Notes: generated by a model not told the origin, from the letters alone. Counted from the first letter of the stretch, positions 1 through 10,329 are shown. The stretch: 64,000 bases of DNA from Acidobacteriota bacterium (GCA_019242475.1 JAFAVK010000028.1:1-64000); one strand, 5' to 3'. Translations and numbers: made by a program.

Positions 1-1408
1 GCGCCGCCGCGACCTGCTCGGACGTAGTCCTCAGCGCGGAGAAGGCGAGCCGCACGTCCTCCTCGACCTGCCCGCGCACGCTGCCGAGTTGAAGCTCGGC
101 CTGACGAGCGCGGCTCGAAGCGACCTCGATGCGACCTCGCGTCAGCCCGCCGTTGAAGATCGGGACGTTCAACTGGATGGCGACGCGCCGCGTCGGGAGG
201 TCCGTGTTCGTGGGCGTGATGCCGCTCACGCCGTAGTCGCCGACGAAGTCCACCGACGGCAGAAGCTCCGCGCGCGCGGCGCGCCGCTCTAACCCGGCGA
301 GGTCGGCCTCCGCCTCCGCGATGCGGACTTCCGGCCGCACGCGGCCCGCCTCCTCGACCGCCGTTTCGACGGAGGGCAGCGGGTCGTTCGTGAACTTTAA
401 AGGGTCTGTCAGCGTGAGCTGCGAGCCGAGCGGGAGCCCGACGACGCGTTGCAGATTCAAGACCGCCTGTTCGGTCGCGGTCTGCGCCTGCGAGACGCGC
501 AGGCGCGTCTGCGCGAGGCGCGTCTCGGCGCGCGTCACGTCAACGCCCGTCGCCACGCCCGCGTTGTGCTGATCCTGCGCGAGCGTCAGAAGAGTCTGTG
601 CCAGTTCCAAATCGGCGCGCGCGGCCTCCACGTCGCGCCCGGCGCGCAGGGCTTCGAGGTAGGTGAGCGCCGTGAAGGTCGCCACCTGCTCGCGCGCGAG
701 GCCCTCCTGCAAAGTGGCGAGGCGCACGCCGGCCTTGCCCGCCTGGTAGTTGCGGATGGCCGCGAGGCTGAAGATGGACTGGACGAGGCGCGCGCGCGCG
801 TCGAAGTTGTTGAAGGGGCCGATGAAGAACTTGTTGAAGCCCGGGAACGTGCCCGCCTGGAAGCCGAGCGCGGCGAGGTTCTGCGTGATGTTCGCCTGGT
901 AGGCCGTGCCCGAGACGTTCGGCAGGAGCCCCGCGCGCGACTGCCGTCGCAAGCCTTCCGCCTCGCGCTCGCGCTCGCGCGCCAGGAGCGTCGTGAGGTT
1001 GTTCTCTTCCGCGAGCTGAATCGCCTGCTCAAGGCCGAGCGCCGAAGGCCCCTGCGTGACGCGCGCCGCGCCGGGGAGTTGGGTGCGTCCCGTCGGGCTC
1101 GTCCGCGTCGCGCCGGGAATGCCACCGACGTTCGACCCACCCTGCTCGCCCGCCGAGCGCGAGTCGCCCTGCGCCTGGCCGCGCGTGGCGTCGCCGCTCT
1201 GGTTCGTGCGCCCCGCGCCGCCGGCCTGATTGGTCTGGCTGCCCGTGGCGCTCGTCCCCGTCTGCGTCGTGCTCGGCTGCCCCGACTGGCCCGTCTGTCC
1301 CGTCTGCCCTTGCTGCGCCGACGCGCGCGGCGCCAGCAGGGCGACGCATAGAACGACTAACAAAGCTCCCCTCAAAACTTTCCCCTCGCTCGCTTTCAAC
1401 TTCAACAT
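1..1408 (-). CDS. TolC-family outer-membrane efflux protein (3' end beyond window)
   Basis: The frame is open from an ATG at 1408 to the window edge, about 469 codons, so the C-terminus is missing. It starts with a signal peptide (hydrophobic run ending ..APRASA-QQ), followed by a Q/G/T/S-rich low-complexity stretch of roughly 60-80 residues. TolC-like helical repeats then begin near ..SALGLEQAIQLAEENN.. and continue through ..FTALTYLEALRAGRDVEAARADLE... In this family the protein forms the outer-membrane channel of a tripartite exporter. A GAGGCGAG ribosome site precedes the ATG. No adaptor or pump is visible on this side, so its partners must lie to the left. Similar low-complexity N-terminal spacers occur in the TolC at 7332-9668. 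Confidence 0.85.
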   Translation of the reverse strand, partial: MLKLKASEGKVLRGALLVVLCVALLAPRASAQQGQTGQTGQSGQPSTTQTGTSATGSQTNQAGGAGRTNQSGDATRGQAQGDSRSAGEQGGSNVGGIPGATRTSPTGRTQLPGAARVTQGPSALGLEQAIQLAEENNLTTLLAREREREAEGLRRQSRAGLLPNVSGTAYQANITQNLAALGFQAGTFPGFNKFFIGPFNNFDARARLVQSIFSLAAIRNYQAGKAGVRLATLQEGLAREQVATFTALTYLEALRAGRDVEAARADLELAQTLLTLAQDQHNAGVATGVDVTRAETRLAQTRLRVSQAQTATEQAVLNLQRVVGLPLGSQLTLTDPLKFTNDPLPSVETAVEEAGRVRPEVRIAEAEADLAGLERRAARAELLPSVDFVGDYGVSGITPTNTDLPTRRVAIQLNVPIFNGGLTRGRIEVASSRARQAELQLGSVRGQVEEDVRLAFSALRTTSEQVAAA

Positions 1409-1479
1409 TCACTCGCCTCAAACACGGGCGGCGAGGAGTGGCACCTTCTCGATGGGTGACCGCCCCTCGCCGCGACCCT

Positions 1480-1507
1480 CGCCCCCGGCAACGCTCCGCC
1501 GGGGGCG
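1480..1507. terminator. GC-rich stem-loop between the gene at 1635-2393 and the TolC gene
   Basis: A perfect 10-bp stem (CGCCCCCGGC / GCCGGGGGCG) with an 8-nt loop lies 3' of the minus-strand gene ending at 1635 and 5' of the minus-strand TolC gene. No U-tract is evident, so terminator function is inferred. It could equally be an interspersed repeat. Confidence 0.45.
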
Positions 1508-1634
1508 AATGCCCCACTCACACCTCAAGTCTTATTAGGGACTGGCGACTGGTTCTATTTTTACACCCAACCTATGCGGAAATCATAACGGCGCGGTGGA
1601 GAGAAGTCTGTCCCAACGTGTGCAAAGGGTCTCT

Positions 1635-2393
1635 TCATTCGGGGACGAGCGCGACGCGAAAGCCGGCGAGCGCCCACTCCTCTTCCCCCTCGACCCCGCG
1701 GACGTAGGAGAAATCGCCCGGGCCGTTCGACCCGACCGCGTAGCACTTCGCGTTGCCCTGCTCGTCGCGGTAGAAGCCGAGCTCGAGCGTCTCGGTCTCA
1801 GACCACTCGGGGTGGAAGAGCGCGCCGACGAGGTTGAAAACGGCGGGCGGGCAGATGGTCGCGCGGTAGCCTTCGGGCATCAGCCCGCGCGCGCGCCAGT
1901 CCTCGTTGACGACGCGGACGAACTCGCGGAGTGAAAGATAGTTGTGCGCGAAGCGCGTGCCGTTGACCATCCCGGCGCGGCCGAGGTAGGGCGCGAAGGG
2001 GTCGGCCGAAGGGTCGTGGCCGTAGGGCGTGCCGTAGAACTGCTTGTTGCCGGGCAGGTAGCGCGGCTTCTGCGTCGTCTCGACGCCGACGACGCGCCCC
2101 TGGTGTCGCGCGTGCCCTCGGAAGAGCTGTTCGCGGTAACTGCCGCCGTGCTCCCGCGGCCGCGTGAACTCGCGCGAGGCCGCGGGGTAGAGCCGCGCCG
2201 CGTACTTGTCATCAAGCGGCACCGCTTCGGCCCTCGGGACGACGTGCCACTCGACGTTGAAGTGGCCCAAAGCCCCCGCGGCCCCCGGCGGCACTTCGAA
2301 TTCGCGCGCCTCGGGCGCGAGCAACTCCGCGTTCGGCTCCAGCCCGAAGAAGTCTCGCAGCCTCCCCGCCCTCTCCGCCTTCCAATCGGCCAT
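1635..2393 (-). CDS. Conserved-looking protein of unknown function
   Basis: A 252-residue protein with no signal peptide or membrane segment. I recognise no family. The composition is that of a normal soluble globular protein, rich in aromatics and Gly/Pro, with a block around residues 120-215 (..GNKQFYGTPYGHDPSADPF.., ..FVRVVNEDWRARGL.., ..LVGALFHPEWSE..) that looks conserved in style. I chose the ATG at 2393 because GGGGGAGAG precedes it; an in-frame start 17 codons upstream has no ribosome site. It is divergent from the RND pump operon and shares its upstream region. It could be an enzyme or a substrate-binding protein, but nothing in the sequence decides this. Confidence 0.7.
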   Translation of the reverse strand: MADWKAERAGRLRDFFGLEPNAELLAPEAREFEVPPGAAGALGHFNVEWHVVPRAEAVPLDDKYAARLYPAASREFTRPREHGGSYREQLFRGHARHQGRVVGVETTQKPRYLPGNKQFYGTPYGHDPSADPFAPYLGRAGMVNGTRFAHNYLSLREFVRVVNEDWRARGLMPEGYRATICPPAVFNLVGALFHPEWSETETLELGFYRDEQGNAKCYAVGSNGPGDFSYVRGVEGEEEWALAGFRVALVPE

Positions 2394-2444
2394 GCCGCTC
2401 TCCCCCTTTTTTCGTGACAGCTCCGACACTGTAATACATCTCAA

Positions 2445-2461
2445 TCACAAATATCTTGTGA
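2445..2461. promoter_or_regulatory. Operator-like palindrome in the divergent intergenic region
   Basis: TCACAA-N5-TTGTGA is an exact inverted repeat in the 194-bp gap between two divergent genes. The AT-rich surroundings stand out from the local GC. A TetR/MarR-type repressor site controlling the efflux operon is a reasonable guess, but no cognate regulator is encoded nearby. Confidence 0.4.
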
Positions 2462-2587
2462 CGAAGGGCTCAGAGACAACGCATAGATTAATCTGTTCAT
2501 CCTCGAAGCTTTAACGTCCGAAGAGCGGCGGCGGAAGGTGTAACCGAACGGAGCGGCCCGCCGTCTTTCAAGAGATAGCAGAAACAA

Positions 2588-3958
2588 GTGTCGTTTATGG
2601 CTTCATTAAATTCATTTCACTCGCTCCGCATCACGCCGCTGCTCTGTCTGACCCTGGTGCTCGCGCTGTTCGGCGCCGGCTGTAGCCGTTCCAATTCTTC
2701 GTCCGCCGAGGCCAAGGCCGGCAAGAAGGGCGAGGCGGGCAAGAAGGGCGCGACCGCCGAGAACGCCGAGACCGCGCCGCCCGTCGCCGTCACCACCGCG
2801 CGCGCGGAGTCGCGCGCAGTCCCCTCCTACGTGCAGGCCACGGGGAGCCTCGTCGCCGAGGAGACTTCCGACGTGGCGTCGCAGGCTTCGGGTCAGGTCG
2901 TCTCGACGCCCGTGGGCGTCGGCGCCTTCGTGCGGCAGGGCGACGTGGTCGCGCGCCTGAACGACCGCGACGCGCGCCTGCGTCTGCAACAGTCGCAGGC
3001 CGGAGTCGGGCAGGCCGTCGCGGCCGTGCGCCAGGCGGAGGCGCGGATCGGCCTGACGCCGGGCGGCAACTTCCAGGAGAGCGCCATCCCGGAGGTGCGC
3101 GCCGCCGGCTCGAACCTCGAACAGGCGCAGGCGCAGCTCCGCCTGGCCGAGGCCAACGAGAAGCGCTACCGCGCGCTGGTCGAGACGGGCGACGTGGCGA
3201 TGTCCACCTACGACCAGTACCGCACGGCGCGCGACACGGCGCGCGCGCAGGTCAACGCCGCGCGCCAGGCGCTCGAAGTCGCCATCAACACCGCGCGCCA
3301 GAGCAACCAGGCCGTGCAGAGCGCGCAGGCCGGCGTCGAGTCGGCGCGCGCGGCGGTCGCCATCGCGCAGAAGGCCGTGGCCGACACGGTCATCCGCGCC
3401 CCCTACGCCGGCTACGTCAGCAGCCGCCCCGTCGCCGTCGGCGAGTACGTCACGCCCGCCTCGGTCATCGCGACGGTGCTGCGGACGAACCCCATCAAGC
3501 TGCAACTGCTCGTCCCCGAAGCCGACGCGCCGCACCTCACGCCCGGCATGGGCGTCTCGCTCGAAGTGGACGCGTTCAAGGATCGGAAGTTCGCGGGCCA
3601 GGTGTCCGCCATCAACCCGGCGATAGACCCCGCGTCGCGCTCGGCGACCGTCGAGGCGCTCGTGCAAAACCCGGACAACGCCCTGCGCTCGGGGATGTTC
3701 GCCACCGCCCGCATCGCGCGCCCGGGCGGCGGCCGCGCCGTCTACGTCCCGCGCGCCGCCGTGCTCGCGGATCAGAACACGCAGTCCTACCGCGTCTTCG
3801 TCATCCAGAACGACACGGCCAAGCTGCGCGTCGTCCAGCTCGGCACGGAGGAGGGCGACATGCTTCAGATTCTCTCCGGCGTCGAAGCCGACGAGGTGCT
3901 CGCGACCAGCAATCTTCAACAACTCTTCGAGGGCGCTCGCATCCGCGTCGAGCAGTAA
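2588..3958 (+). CDS. RND efflux periplasmic adaptor (membrane fusion protein, HlyD/AcrA type)
   Basis: A 456-residue adaptor linking an inner-membrane RND pump to TolC. The N-terminus is a hydrophobic export segment ending at Cys32 (LFGAGC), which suggests lipidation, although position -3 is atypical. A K/G/A-rich linker follows. The first lipoyl half (..VASQASGQVVSTPVGVGAFV..) leads into a long A/Q/E-rich coiled-coil hairpin of about 150 residues, then the second lipoyl half (..VIRAPYAGYVSSRPVAVGEY..), a beta-barrel and the membrane-proximal domain. The start is GTG at 2588 or ATG at 2597; neither has a strong ribosome site. It lies 12 bp upstream of the RND permease and is certainly co-transcribed with it. 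Substrate is unknown. Confidence 0.92.
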   Translation: MSFMASLNSFHSLRITPLLCLTLVLALFGAGCSRSNSSSAEAKAGKKGEAGKKGATAENAETAPPVAVTTARAESRAVPSYVQATGSLVAEETSDVASQASGQVVSTPVGVGAFVRQGDVVARLNDRDARLRLQQSQAGVGQAVAAVRQAEARIGLTPGGNFQESAIPEVRAAGSNLEQAQAQLRLAEANEKRYRALVETGDVAMSTYDQYRTARDTARAQVNAARQALEVAINTARQSNQAVQSAQAGVESARAAVAIAQKAVADTVIRAPYAGYVSSRPVAVGEYVTPASVIATVLRTNPIKLQLLVPEADAPHLTPGMGVSLEVDAFKDRKFAGQVSAINPAIDPASRSATVEALVQNPDNALRSGMFATARIARPGGGRAVYVPRAAVLADQNTQSYRVFVIQNDTAKLRVVQLGTEEGDMLQILSGVEADEVLATSNLQQLFEGARIRVEQ

Positions 3959-3970
3959 GCGGTCTAAGCC

Positions 3971-6900
3971 ATGCAAAAGTTAGCCGAGATTTGCGTCCGC
4001 CGCCCGGTCTTCGCCACGGTCATCGTCCTGCTGCTGACGGTCATCGGCGGCTTCTCCTTCTTCACGCTCGGCGTGGACAGGTTCCCGAAGATCGACCTGC
4101 CGACCGTGACCGTCTCGACCACGCTCCAGGGCGCCGCGCCCGAGGAGATGGAGACCGAGGTGACGGACGTCATCGAGGGCGTCGTCAACACCGTCCCCGG
4201 CATCGACGAGATGCGCTCGACTTCCTCGCAGGGGCGCTCGCAGGTCACCATCACCTTCAACCTGGAGAAAGACCCCGACATCGCCACGCAGGAGGTGCGC
4301 GACAAGGTCTCGACCGTCATCAACCGTCTGCCCCAGACGGCCGACGCGCCCGTCGTCACCAAGGCCGACCCCGACTCGCAGCCGGTCGTCCAGTACGCCG
4401 TCAGCGCCCCGCGCTCCTCCATCGAGCTGACCGACCTCGTCGAGCACCAGGTGCAGGAGCGGCTCGAATCCGTGGACGGCGTCGGCGAGGTGGTCGTCTA
4501 CGGCGGCCGCACGCGCCAGGTCAAGGTCTACCTCAACCCCGAGCGCCTGCGCGCCTACAACCTCTCCGTGACCGACGTGGTCAACGCGCTGCGCACGCAG
4601 AACCTCGAACTGCCGGGCGGCAACTTGCAGGAGGGCGCCACGGTCGTCTCGCTGCGCACCATGTCGCGCGTGCAGAAGGTCGAGGACTTCAACCAGATCG
4701 TCGTCGCGAACCGCAACAAGTACCCGGTCAAGATTAGCGACGTGGGGCGCGTCGAGGACTCGGGCGCCGACCCTTCCTCGGCGGCCGCGCTCGACGGCAC
4801 GCCCTCGGTCTCGCTCGCCGTGCGCAAGCAGTCGGGCGCGAACACCGTGGCCGTCATCAACAACATCAAGGCGCGCATGGCCGAGATTCAGCCCTTGCTC
4901 CCGAAGGACGTGAAGATCGCCGTCACGCGCGACCAGTCGGAGTTTATTGAAACGTCGCTCCACGCGATTGAAGAACACTTAGTCGTCGGCGGCCTGCTCG
5001 CCGCGGTCATCGTCTTCCTCTTCCTCTGGAACTTCCGCTCGACGCTCATCGCGGCGCTCGCCATCCCGACCTCCATCATCTCGGCCTTCGCGCTCATCGC
5101 CTGGCTCGGCTACTCGCTCAACCAGATGACGATGCTGAGCCTGACGCTGATGGTCGGCATCGTCATTGACGACGCCATCGTCGTGCTTGAGAACATCTAC
5201 CGCTTCGTCGAGGAGAAGGGCGTCCACCCGTTCCAGGCCGCCATCGAAGGCACGCGCGAGATCGGGCTGGCCGTCATGGCGACGACGCTCTCGTTGCTCG
5301 CCGTCTTCATCCCCGTCGGCTTCATGACGGGCATCGTCGGCCGCTTCATGTCCTCGTTCGGCCTGACCTCGGCGGCGGCCATCGCGGTCTCACTCGTCGT
5401 CTCGTTCACGCTGACGCCGATGCTCGCGGCGCGTTGGATTAAGCCGCCGAAGGAGATGTTGACGCCCGAGGGGATGCCCCTGACGAACGTGGACGCGGCC
5501 GGCGCCGGCGGCGGCGAGGCCAACAACCACCACGTCACGCCCGACCGCCCGAACCCGAACGCCGAGTTCGAGCAGGACGAGGCGCACGGCGCCCCCCAGA
5601 ATCATTCCTCGAAGGAGGGGCGCTTCTACAAGCCCATCGACCGCACGTACACCTGGCTGCTCAAGCTCTCGATGGCGCACCGCTGGGCGGTCGTCCTCAT
5701 CTGCGTCGTCGTCATCGCGTCGATTGTCCCGCTCTACCGCTGGGTCGGCTACAACTTCCTGCCCGACGAGGACGAGTCGGCCTTCCAGGTCTCCCTGCGC
5801 ATGCCGCAGGGGACGAGTTTGCCGGCGACGCAGTCGGTGCTCGAACGCATCGCGCGGGACATCCGCGAGCAGATACCGGGCGTGCAGAACACGCTCTCGC
5901 TCGCGGGCTTCGGCCGCGGCGGCGGCCCCAACGGCGGCTCGATCAACGTCAGCCTCAAGCCGGTCGAGCAGCGCGACGCCTCGCAGTCCGACCTCATCAA
6001 CCGCACGCGCCAGATGATTCAGAAGCGGAAGTACCCGAAGGATTTTCAGATCGGCGTCTCGGGCACCTCCTCCATCGGCGCGAGCATCGGTCTGGGTCGC
6101 GGCGGCTCGTCGGTCGGCTTCTACATCAGCGGCCCCGACATGCAGAAGCTCGACGAGTATTCGAAGAAGCTGGTTGACCTCATCAAGGACGACGACAAGA
6201 ACTTCCGCGACGCAGATCGCTCGCTGCTGCTCGGCAACCCGGAGGTGCGCGTCCAGATCGACCGCCAGAAGGCGGGCGACCTCGGCGTCGAGGCCGGCGA
6301 CGTGTCGCAGGCGCTCAACATCCTCGCCGCCGGCCAGCGCGTCACGACCTTCAGCGAGAACTCCGAGCAGTACGACGTGGTCGTGCAGGCCGAGGAGGAG
6401 TACCGGCGCACGCGCGAGAGCCTGAAGGACTTCAACGTCCGCACGTCCGCGGGCGGGACGGTCAGCCTCGACCAGCTCGTGGATTTGCAGTCGGGGACGA
6501 GCCCCGCGTCCATCGACCGCCTCAACCGCGTGCGGCAGGTCACGGTCTCGGCCGGCGTCGCGCCGGGCGCCTCTGAGTCGGAGGCCATCGACGCCCTCCA
6601 GCGTTACGCGCAGCAGTTGAAGATGGAGCCCGGCTACCGCACGGGCGTGACCGGGCAGTCGAAGGAGCTGGCGCGCGCGAACCAGTCGTTCATGCTCGCG
6701 TTCCTGCTCTCGTTCGTCTTCATGTACCTGATTCTGGCGGCGCAGTTCGAGTCGTTCATCCACCCCGTGACGATCCTCCTGACGCTGCCGCTCTCGGTGC
6801 CGTTCGCGCTGCTCTCGACGCTCATCGCCGGGCAGCGGCTTAACATCTTCTCGGCGCTCGGCATCCTGCTCCTCTTCGGCATCGTCAAGAAGAACGCCAT

Positions 6901-7357
6901 CTTGCAGATCGACCACACGAACGAGCTGCGCGCGCACGGCATGGAGCGTTACAGCGCCATCGTCCAGGCGAACCGCGACCGCCTGCGCCCCATCCTGATG
7001 ACGACCATCGCGCTCGTCGCGGGCATGATTCCGCTCATCCTCGGCACGGGCGCGGGCGCGGCGACTAACCGCTCCATCGGCGTGCTCGTCGTCGGCGGGC
7101 AGTCCCTCTGCCTGCTGCTGACGCTGCTCGCGGTGCCGGTCTTCTACTCGCTCTTCGAGGACGCGAAGGATTCCACGTTGTGGTCGCGCGTCGGGGCGGG
7201 CTTCAACAACTTCGGCGGGGGCCTGCGCCAGCGCGCGCGCGAAGCCTACGCCTCGGTCGCGGGCGGCGCCTCCTCTCGCAAGACCAAGCCGACGACCGGC
7301 GCCCTCCGCCGGCGCGACGACAAGGACAGGTATGCAGACCAGGCATCGGGTGACTGA
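3971..7357 (+). CDS. RND-family multidrug-type efflux permease (HAE1/AcrB-like)
   Basis: A 1128-residue proton-driven inner-membrane pump. TM1 is at the extreme N-terminus (..[18 protein letters not shown]), with the usual two large periplasmic loops and two 6-TM halves. Proton-relay residues are present: the Asp-Asp pair at 400-401 ([13 protein letters not shown]) and the TM10 Lys at 973 ([12 protein letters not shown]). The protein is longer than AcrB (about 1,050) because of a hydrophilic insert of about 60 residues after TM6 (near 495-560, rich in G, N, H, D, E) and a basic C-terminal tail. The last 26 bp overlap the downstream TolC gene, indicating translational coupling. Confidence 0.95.
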   Translation: MQKLAEICVRRPVFATVIVLLLTVIGGFSFFTLGVDRFPKIDLPTVTVSTTLQGAAPEEMETEVTDVIEGVVNTVPGIDEMRSTSSQGRSQVTITFNLEKDPDIATQEVRDKVSTVINRLPQTADAPVVTKADPDSQPVVQYAVSAPRSSIELTDLVEHQVQERLESVDGVGEVVVYGGRTRQVKVYLNPERLRAYNLSVTDVVNALRTQNLELPGGNLQEGATVVSLRTMSRVQKVEDFNQIVVANRNKYPVKISDVGRVEDSGADPSSAAALDGTPSVSLAVRKQSGANTVAVINNIKARMAEIQPLLPKDVKIAVTRDQSEFIETSLHAIEEHLVVGGLLAAVIVFLFLWNFRSTLIAALAIPTSIISAFALIAWLGYSLNQMTMLSLTLMVGIVIDDAIVVLENIYRFVEEKGVHPFQAAIEGTREIGLAVMATTLSLLAVFIPVGFMTGIVGRFMSSFGLTSAAAIAVSLVVSFTLTPMLAARWIKPPKEMLTPEGMPLTNVDAAGAGGGEANNHHVTPDRPNPNAEFEQDEAHGAPQNHSSKEGRFYKPIDRTYTWLLKLSMAHRWAVVLICVVVIASIVPLYRWVGYNFLPDEDESAFQVSLRMPQGTSLPATQSVLERIARDIREQIPGVQNTLSLAGFGRGGGPNGGSINVSLKPVEQRDASQSDLINRTRQMIQKRKYPKDFQIGVSGTSSIGASIGLGRGGSSVGFYISGPDMQKLDEYSKKLVDLIKDDDKNFRDADRSLLLGNPEVRVQIDRQKAGDLGVEAGDVSQALNILAAGQRVTTFSENSEQYDVVVQAEEEYRRTRESLKDFNVRTSAGGTVSLDQLVDLQSGTSPASIDRLNRVRQVTVSAGVAPGASESEAIDALQRYAQQLKMEPGYRTGVTGQSKELARANQSFMLAFLLSFVFMYLILAAQFESFIHPVTILLTLPLSVPFALLSTLIAGQRLNIFSALGILLLFGIVKKNAILQIDHTNELRAHGMERYSAIVQANRDRLRPILMTTIALVAGMIPLILGTGAGAATNRSIGVLVVGGQSLCLLLTLLAVPVFYSLFEDAKDSTLWSRVGAGFNNFGGGLRQRAREAYASVAGGASSRKTKPTTGALRRRDDKDRYADQASGD

Positions 7358-9668
7358 AGTGAAGGGCCGAGTGTTCGAGATTTTGAAACCGCGCGCGGGC
7401 TTCGTCGCGGCGTTCGTCGCGGCGTCCCTGTTGGCGTCGCCGTGCGCCGCGCTCGCGCAGAACCAGACGCAGCAGACGCCGCCTTCGACGACGCCGCAGC
7501 CCGCGCCGCCTGCCGGCACGACGCCGCAGCGACAGCAACCCGGCACGGCCCCGACGCCGACCACGCAACTGCCGCCCAACGCCCCTTCCTCGACCATCCG
7601 ACCCGGCAACGAGGCGCAGCAGTCCACGCAGCCGCAGACCGGCCCCGAGCAGGAGCGGCAGCAGACGACGCCCAACACACAAGGCCCGCGCCCGCCCTCG
7701 CCGCAGACGCCGGGGCAGCAGCCGCCCGCGGGCACGACCCCGCAGACCTCGACGCCCGCCGGCACCGCCGCGCCGCAGGCGGGCACCAACCCCGGCGGCG
7801 CGCAGACGACCAACCCGGCCGGCGTGCAACAGACGCCGGGCCAGAACGTCGGGACTTCGGGCGTCGCGCCCGCCGAACTCCCGACCGAGCCGCCGCCCGT
7901 CGCGCCGAACTTCGAGGCGCCCGCGCGCCCGCTCCCCTCGGCCGAGCGCGTCGGCGTGGACATGCTCGACCAGGCGCCGCTCTCTTTGAACGACGCCATC
8001 GCGCTCGCGCTCCAGAACAACAACGACATCGACGCCTCGCGCATCGACGTGCAGGTCGCCGAGTACAACCTGACGGCCGCGCGCGGCGCCTACGACCCGG
8101 TCTTCTCTTCCGAGAGCTACTACGAGTCGCGCACGACGCCGACCAGCTCGACCATCGCGGGCGGCCTCAACGGCTCGGTGACGCAGAAGGACGCGACCGG
8201 CGCCGCCCGCGTCGGCGGCCTCTCGCCGTGGGCGGGCGGCTCCTACCAGCTCGACTTCTCCTCGACGCGCCTTCAGACCAACAACCAGAACGTCACGCTC
8301 AACCCGCAGTACCCGGCGGCGCTGACGCTCACCTACACGCAGCCCGTCCTGCGCGGCCTGCGCTTCGACCAGAGCCGCCGCGCGATTGAGATTGCAAAAA
8401 AGAATTTAAGTTTGACCGACGCGCAGTTCCGCCAGCGCGCCATCGAGACCATCAATCAGGTCGAGCAGGCGTACTGGGATTTGGTCTTCGCCCTCCGAAA
8501 CTTGCAGGTGCAGATCGACGCCGTGAAGCAGGCGCGCACGCAGGTCGAGAGCAACCAGCGGCTCGTCAAGGAGGGCGTCATCGCCCCCATCGACATCGTC
8601 GCCGCCAACACGCAGGTCACGACCTTCGAGCAGAACGTCTACACGGCGCAGGAGGCCGTCACGCGCGCCGAGAACACGCTCAAGACTTTGATCCTGCCCG
8701 ACCGCAACGCGCCGCTCTGGTCGAAGCCCATCACGCCCGTCACGCCGGTCAGCCTTGAGCCGCCCCGCGTGCCGCTCGAACAGGCGACGGCCACCGCGCT
8801 CAAGAGCCGGCCCGAGCTTTCTCAGCTCCAGACCAACGCCGAGATCAACCAGATCGACAAGCGCTTCTACCGCGACCAGACGCGCCCGCGGCTCGACCTG
8901 GTCGGCACCTACACCTCGGCCGGCCTCGCCGGCTCGCAGGTCACGCCGAGCAGCACTTCGAGCACGAGCAGCAACGCGCTGCTCCGCGCGCGCGTCAACG
9001 AGCTGTCAACGCTCGCGGGGCTCGACCCCCTCCCGACCACGACGACCGGCAGCACCGTCCCCGAGAACCTCGTCGGCGGGCTGCCGAAGTCGCTCTCGAA
9101 CCTCTTGCAGCAGGACTACCCGACCTACCGCGTCGGCGTCGCCGTCGAGTGGCCTCTGCGCAACCGCACGGCCAAGGCGAACCTCGGCCGCACGCTCGCC
9201 GAGGGGCGCCGCATCGAGAACCAGCGCGCGCAGCAAGAGCAACTCATCGAGGCCGACGTGCGCAACGCCGTGCAGGCCCTGCGCTCGTCCGAGGCGCGGC
9301 TCACCTCGGCCGCCGCGACGCGCCGCTCGGCCGAGTTGCAGTACGAGAGCGAGCAGCGGCAGTTCCGCGCGGGCACGACCACCATCTTCCTCGTCCTGCA
9401 ACGCCAGAACGAGCTGCTCGCCGCGCGCGGCAGCGAGCTACAGGCGCAGACGGCTTTGAACAAGGCCATCGCCGAGTTCCAGCGCGCCACCGGCAACACG
9501 CTCGAAGCCAACAACGTGGCCGTCCGCACCGACACCCTCGAACTCGAACTCCGCCCCGCGCAGGGCGCGGAGACGAAGCCGCCCGCGGAATCCAAGCCGC
9601 CCGCCCAGGCCGTTTCAACTTCATCCGCAGTTTCCCCCTCGTCCCTGATGGGCTTCAGGCAGAGATGA
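7332..9668 (+). CDS. TolC-family outer-membrane channel with long P/Q/T-rich N-terminal spacer
   Basis: A 778-residue outer-membrane partner of the RND pump. A signal peptide (..VAASLLASPCAALAQ) is followed by about 150 residues dominated by Pro, Gln, Thr, Gly and Ala. The TolC body begins near residue 215 (APLSLNDAIALALQNNNDID) and includes ..NQVEQAYWDLVFALRNLQVQ.. and ..NRTAKANLGRTLAEGRRIENQ... The C-terminus is again S/P-rich. The ATG at 7332 lies inside the end of the permease gene; a GTG at 7350 is an alternative start. It is a clear paralogue of the TolC at 18662-20515. The long spacer is unusual for TolC and may span or bind the cell wall (inference). Confidence 0.93.
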   Translation: MQTRHRVTEVKGRVFEILKPRAGFVAAFVAASLLASPCAALAQNQTQQTPPSTTPQPAPPAGTTPQRQQPGTAPTPTTQLPPNAPSSTIRPGNEAQQSTQPQTGPEQERQQTTPNTQGPRPPSPQTPGQQPPAGTTPQTSTPAGTAAPQAGTNPGGAQTTNPAGVQQTPGQNVGTSGVAPAELPTEPPPVAPNFEAPARPLPSAERVGVDMLDQAPLSLNDAIALALQNNNDIDASRIDVQVAEYNLTAARGAYDPVFSSESYYESRTTPTSSTIAGGLNGSVTQKDATGAARVGGLSPWAGGSYQLDFSSTRLQTNNQNVTLNPQYPAALTLTYTQPVLRGLRFDQSRRAIEIAKKNLSLTDAQFRQRAIETINQVEQAYWDLVFALRNLQVQIDAVKQARTQVESNQRLVKEGVIAPIDIVAANTQVTTFEQNVYTAQEAVTRAENTLKTLILPDRNAPLWSKPITPVTPVSLEPPRVPLEQATATALKSRPELSQLQTNAEINQIDKRFYRDQTRPRLDLVGTYTSAGLAGSQVTPSSTSSTSSNALLRARVNELSTLAGLDPLPTTTTGSTVPENLVGGLPKSLSNLLQQDYPTYRVGVAVEWPLRNRTAKANLGRTLAEGRRIENQRAQQEQLIEADVRNAVQALRSSEARLTSAAATRRSAELQYESEQRQFRAGTTTIFLVLQRQNELLAARGSELQAQTALNKAIAEFQRATGNTLEANNVAVRTDTLELELRPAQGAETKPPAESKPPAQAVSTSSAVSPSSLMGFRQR

Positions 9669-10327
9669 AGAGAAGCTTTCGAGTCCGACCTTGCACCAAC
9701 AAGAGCGCGTCCGTCGCGCTCTTAATCTTCGCGCTCGTCGGCTCTCCGGCGTGCGGTTCGAGAAGCGAGGGCGGCGGCGAGACCGAGAGCGTTATCATCG
9801 TCAACGCACCGGCCTCGGGCGAGGTCAGGCGCGTGCTGGCGAGCGAGGGCGTCCGGCTCAAGAAGGGCGACGCCGTCGTCGAGATTGCCGTCCGCACACA
9901 GGGGCCGGCGGCCGCGCCCACGCCCGGCGAAGACCCCGTGGCCGCCGCGGGCCGCAACATCACGGCCGCCCAGTCGGAGGTCAATGCCGCGCGCGCCGAA
10001 GTCGTCCGCGCCGAGGTCGAAGTCTCGCGCCTCACTCCGCTCGTCGCCTCGGGTCAGGCTTCGCAGGGCGAGCTTGACGGCGCGCGCGCCACCTACGAGA
10101 AGGCACAGCAGCGCTTTCAACGCGCGCAGACGGCCGCGCAGGGCGCGCAGGCCGGGCTCGTCGCGGCGCGGCAGCCGAACCGAACGGTCACGCCCGCCGA
10201 GACTCCCCTGGTACAGGTGGTCTACGCGGTCGCCTCCTCCGACGGCACCGTCAGCGCCGTCAGCGTGCGCCCGGGCGTACACGTCAACGAGGGGCAGCCG
10301 CTCGCGACCCTACGCGCCGAACAGTAG
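9665..10327 (+). CDS. Minimal HlyD-like adaptor lipoprotein
   Basis: A 220-residue protein whose ATG overlaps the TolC stop (ATGA). The export signal ends at Cys30 (GSPAC), a plausible lipobox. It has two lipoyl-type half-motifs, ..ASGEVRRVLASEGVRLKKGD.. near residues 50-70 and ..SDGTVSAVSVRPGVHVNEGQ.. near 195-215, flanking an A/E/Q-rich helical hairpin. That is the lipoyl plus hairpin core of a membrane fusion protein, without the beta-barrel and membrane-proximal domains that normally follow. The operon thus has two adaptors, one full and one minimal. It may be a degenerate copy or a specialised periplasmic linker. Confidence 0.75.
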   Translation: MKRSFRVRPCTNKSASVALLIFALVGSPACGSRSEGGGETESVIIVNAPASGEVRRVLASEGVRLKKGDAVVEIAVRTQGPAAAPTPGEDPVAAAGRNITAAQSEVNAARAEVVRAEVEVSRLTPLVASGQASQGELDGARATYEKAQQRFQRAQTAAQGAQAGLVAARQPNRTVTPAETPLVQVVYAVASSDGTVSAVSVRPGVHVNEGQPLATLRAEQ

Positions 10328-10329
10328 AG

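Noticed and set aside
5390-8068. 892-codon minus-strand open frame opposite the RND pump and TolC genes
   Set aside because: Composition is Arg/Ala/Cys-rich noise produced by high GC; the plus strand encodes well-conserved families here.
9149-9664. N-terminal extension of the minimal adaptor through the TolC gene
   Set aside because: This is an out-of-frame read of the TolC coding region; the ATG at 9665 gives a proper lipoprotein signal.
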